Assembly (NCBI RefSeq): GCF_003318295.1
Contig: NZ_QOCW01000014.1
Coordinates: 1-64,000 of the forward strand
Direction: 5' to 3'
Source of the DNA: Bacillus taeanensis
Lineage (GTDB): Bacteria; Bacillota; Bacilli; Bacillales; UBA6769
Length of the DNA: 64,000 nt
Of the stretch, positions 61,804-64,000 are shown piece after piece (the stretch's first letter is position 1; the number at the start of each line of letters is the position of its first letter). The notes beneath the pieces were generated by a model. It did not search any database, had not been told where the DNA came from, and worked only from the letters and a program-made list of their open reading frames with translations. Both the position numbers and the translations under genes were made by a program.

Positions 61804-63453
61804 ATGAGTATGATTTGGAAACGACTGCAAAAAAACTTTAAAAAAAAACAGAATGTCCAATATACCGAAGAACTTGATTTACCACAGTCATCCCAACAGC
61901 TCGATCAGAACTTGCAAACAAACATCAGAAATATGAAAGATACTTTAGGTAACAGCAGTGATTTAATTATTCGTGAATTCAAGATTGGGCAAAACCCTGT
62001 TTATAATGCCGCGTTAGTTTGTATCGATGGCTTGATTGATGTCGATTTTATTAACGATTTTTTGATGAAAACGTTAATGAATGAACTCGAAAATATCGAA
62101 AAAGATGAGGTAAAATCACCACAAGATTTATTAATAAAAATGAAAGAAAAAGTATTAACGGTTGCTGAGGTTAAGAATGCACAAGATTGGAACAAGTTAC
62201 TATTATCACTATTATCTGGAGAAACCGTCCTACTCATTAATGGATGTGACGATACGCTTGTTTGCTCAACCAAAGGTGGAGAATTAAGAAGTATCTTAGA
62301 ACCGGTTTCAGAGTTATCCATTCGCGGTCCACGAGATAGTTTCACGGAATCCATTCGTACGAATACCGCAATGGTGCGCCGGCGTATTAAAAGTCCAAAC
62401 TTATGGCTTGAAACCATGCAGATCGGTGAAATCACTCAAACAGATGTTGGAATGATGTACGTAAAAGGCATCGTGAATGACAAGCTTGTTCAGGAAGTGA
62501 AAGAACGATTAGAACGAATTGAGATTGATGAAGTACTTGCTTCAAATACTATTGAAGAGTTTATTATTGATGCCACGGCTTCCCCTTGGCCAACCATCTT
62601 TGTGACAGAACGTCCCGATGTTGTGGCAGGAAATTTAATGGAGGGCCGTATTGTGATTTTCGTTGATGGCACGCCATTTCCGTTACTGGTACCGGCAACA
62701 TGGAATCAATTTTTCCAGTCAGCTGAAGATTACTATCTTCGTTGGAATATTGCTTCCTTTATACGGTTTATTCGCGTCGTTTCACTTTTACTTGCCATGC
62801 TTGGACCGGCGACTTATGTTGCATTTCTTTCTTTCCATCAGGAATTAATTCCATCGCCTTTATTAGTTAGTTTGGCTGCGCAGAGACAAGGGATCCCATT
62901 CCCCGTGTTTATCGAAGCCTTATTAATGGAGTTTACATTTGAAATATTACGTGAGGCGGGGGTTCGGATGCCGCGCCCCGTTGGTTCAGCTGTGTCAATC
63001 GTTGGGGCACTTGTTTTAGGAGAAGCTGCTGTTCAGGCAGGGATTGTATCAGCAGGAATGGTCATTGTGGTATCCGCAACAGCCATTGGAAGCTTCACCA
63101 TTCCTCATCATTCAATGGTCGATGCTGTTCGGATCATCCGGTTTGCCTTAATGGCTTTAGCAGCTTCCTTTGGCATATATGGGATCGGGTTAGGTGTCAT
63201 TATGTTAGTTGCCCATACGTGCAGCTTACGTTCTTTTGGCATTCCTTATTTAGCACCATTTGCACCACTCATTCTATCGGATCAAGGTGATACCATTCTG
63301 CGCCTGCCAAAACCGTGGTTAGCAAAGCGTCCTAGACTCGTTGATCAAAATAAAATTGGCAGATCGAATAACACGCCAAAACCTAAGCCGCCGGAGAAAG
63401 GAAGTAACACCATTAAAAAAGATCATACAAAGAGGAATGCTGATGAAACATAA
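61804..63453 (+). CDS. gerKA: Spore germinant receptor A subunit (GerA family)
   Basis: 549 residues. A hydrophilic N-terminal domain (1-240) with FKIGQNPVYNAALVCIDGL and SIRTNTAMVRRRIKSPNLWLE is followed by a membrane part of about five helices (250-490) with MPRPVGSAVSIVGALVLGEAAV, written here in part, and a charged tail. GerA-type A subunits sit in the inner spore membrane and help sense amino acids or sugars. The C subunit gene follows directly, overlapping by 11 bases; this A-C order is that of the gerK operon. The B gene would lie beyond the window. Confidence 0.9.
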   Translation: MSMIWKRLQKNFKKKQNVQYTEELDLPQSSQQLDQNLQTNIRNMKDTLGNSSDLIIREFKIGQNPVYNAALVCIDGLIDVDFINDFLMKTLMNELENIEKDEVKSPQDLLIKMKEKVLTVAEVKNAQDWNKLLLSLLSGETVLLINGCDDTLVCSTKGGELRSILEPVSELSIRGPRDSFTESIRTNTAMVRRRIKSPNLWLETMQIGEITQTDVGMMYVKGIVNDKLVQEVKERLERIEIDEVLASNTIEEFIIDATASPWPTIFVTERPDVVAGNLMEGRIVIFVDGTPFPLLVPATWNQFFQSAEDYYLRWNIASFIRFIRVVSLLLAMLGPATYVAFLSFHQELIPSPLLVSLAAQRQGIPFPVFIEALLMEFTFEILREAGVRMPRPVGSAVSIVGALVLGEAAVQAGIVSAGMVIVVSATAIGSFTIPHHSMVDAVRIIRFALMALAASFGIYGIGLGVIMLVAHTCSLRSFGIPYLAPFAPLILSDQGDTILRLPKPWLAKRPRLVDQNKIGRSNNTPKPKPPEKGSNTIKKDHTKRNADET

Positions 63454-64000
63454 ACATTTTTTAAGACTGTTCATCTTGTTTATTCTATTATTACTTACAG
63501 GATGCTGGGATCGAACAGAACTTCAGGACCTTGATATTGTAACGGCTATCGGAATTGATAAAGGAGAAGATGATGTTAACAACCGTTACCGTGTCACAGT
63601 GCAAATTATTAATGAAGGAGAAGCCGTTGGCGGTACTGGACAAACTGCTGGACGAGCTTCCCCTATTACGACATTCAGCAATACAGGCAGCACCGTCTCA
63701 GAGGCATTGCGAAAAATTTCACCAAAAACAGCGAACGAACTCTATTTTCCTCACATACAAGTAATGGTTATTGGAGAGGAGTTAGCAAAAGAGGGGGTTA
63801 CAGATCTTTTTGATTTTATTGATCGAGATCCTCAGTTCCGCATGCTGTTCCCTATTTTAATCGCAAGAGAAAATACAGCAGAAAATGTTCTAAAAGTGAG
63901 CACGCCTTTAGAAAGCATTCCCGCTTCAAAAATCGTTGGTGCTTTAGAATTCACACGAAGAATTTGGGGGGAATATGCAAGTACCCGTGCTGACCAAGTG
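63443..64000 (+). CDS. gerKC: Spore germinant receptor C subunit (lipoprotein), partial
   Basis: 186 codons are visible before the window ends. A lipoprotein signal peptide with lipobox LLTGC (Cys about 21) is followed by WDRTELQDLDIVTAIGID, the conserved start of Ger(x)C proteins. These anchor the receptor at the inner spore membrane. The ATG at 63443 overlaps the A-subunit stop, and AGAGGAA lies upstream. Confidence 0.9.
   Translation, partial: MKHKHFLRLFILFILLLLTGCWDRTELQDLDIVTAIGIDKGEDDVNNRYRVTVQIINEGEAVGGTGQTAGRASPITTFSNTGSTVSEALRKISPKTANELYFPHIQVMVIGEELAKEGVTDLFDFIDRDPQFRMLFPILIARENTAENVLKVSTPLESIPASKIVGALEFTRRIWGEYASTRADQV

Overview
The window is chromosomal DNA of a low-GC, endospore-forming Bacillaceae. 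The evidence is a full gerP spore-coat permeability locus, a gerK-type germinant receptor at the right edge, a Spo0E-like phosphatase, Spo0M, a YjcZ-type protein behind a SigK-type promoter, and two sporulation-type orphan histidine kinases. A class IV polyhydroxyalkanoate cluster in the order phaP-phaQ-phaR-phaB-phaC points to the Bacillus (Priestia) megaterium / B. cereus side of the family. I see no prophage, CRISPR array, rRNA or tRNA. The only mobile DNA is the end of an IS3-family element at the left edge.

Layout. 1-125: IS3-family end. 248-3568: MMPL transporter, a small membrane protein and a DUF2085 protein. 3642-9645: a five-gene signalling locus with a membrane PP2C, a membrane S1C protease carrying an FHA domain, a soluble PP2C, a zinc-ribbon/Ser-Thr kinase/PASTA/TPR protein and a zinc-ribbon FHA protein. 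9.7-20.9 kb: small and unknown genes, Spo0E-like, UPF0316, a SEC-C protein, Spo0M, an HPr-like protein, an NhaC antiporter, an XRE regulator, LysE and a GGCT-like protein. A structured RNA gene at about 14899-15106 has a perfect CcpA operator over its promoter. 20.9-24.4 kb: TauE, a glutamine synthetase and a Ca2+/H+ antiporter. 25.4-28.4 kb: the nucleoside-salvage operon pdp-deoC-xapX-cdd. 28.6-32.0 kb: amtB, a DUF294 nucleotidyltransferase, a DnaQ-like exonuclease and a GlnR/TnrA-type regulator. 32.3-35.5 kb: DUF389 and ppk. 35.8-40.7 kb: nasD-nasE-nasC. 41.3-43.5 kb: EamA, Dps and a VOC protein. 43.6-47.7 kb: the PHA cluster. 48-52 kb: YajQ, YjcZ-like, and an M50 protease next to a protein with a Cys/Gly tail. 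52.3-54.3 kb: gerP in a rearranged order. 54.4-61.7 kb: GNAT, small spore-type proteins, two kinases, a ResA-like protein, a CstR-like repressor and an XRE regulator behind a 36-bp perfect palindrome. 61.8-64.0 kb: gerKA and the start of gerKC.

How the genes work together. Nitrogen assimilation is the main theme of 21-41 kb. Perfect TGTNA-N7-TNACA boxes (TnrA/GlnR sites) lie before glutamine synthetase, amtB and nasD, and a GlnR-like regulator closes the amtB operon. Carbon and energy storage is the second theme: the PHA granule genes, ppk, an HPr-like protein without the catalytic His, and the CcpA-controlled RNA. The least familiar unit is the 3.6-9.6 kb locus. It looks like a membrane-spanning phosphothreonine circuit, with kinase, phosphatase and FHA parts inside and PASTA, TPR and protease parts outside.

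Start sites were chosen by ribosome-binding-site position. Several differ from the longest possible reading frame, and this is stated per gene. All functional statements rest on reading motifs by eye; no database search was run.
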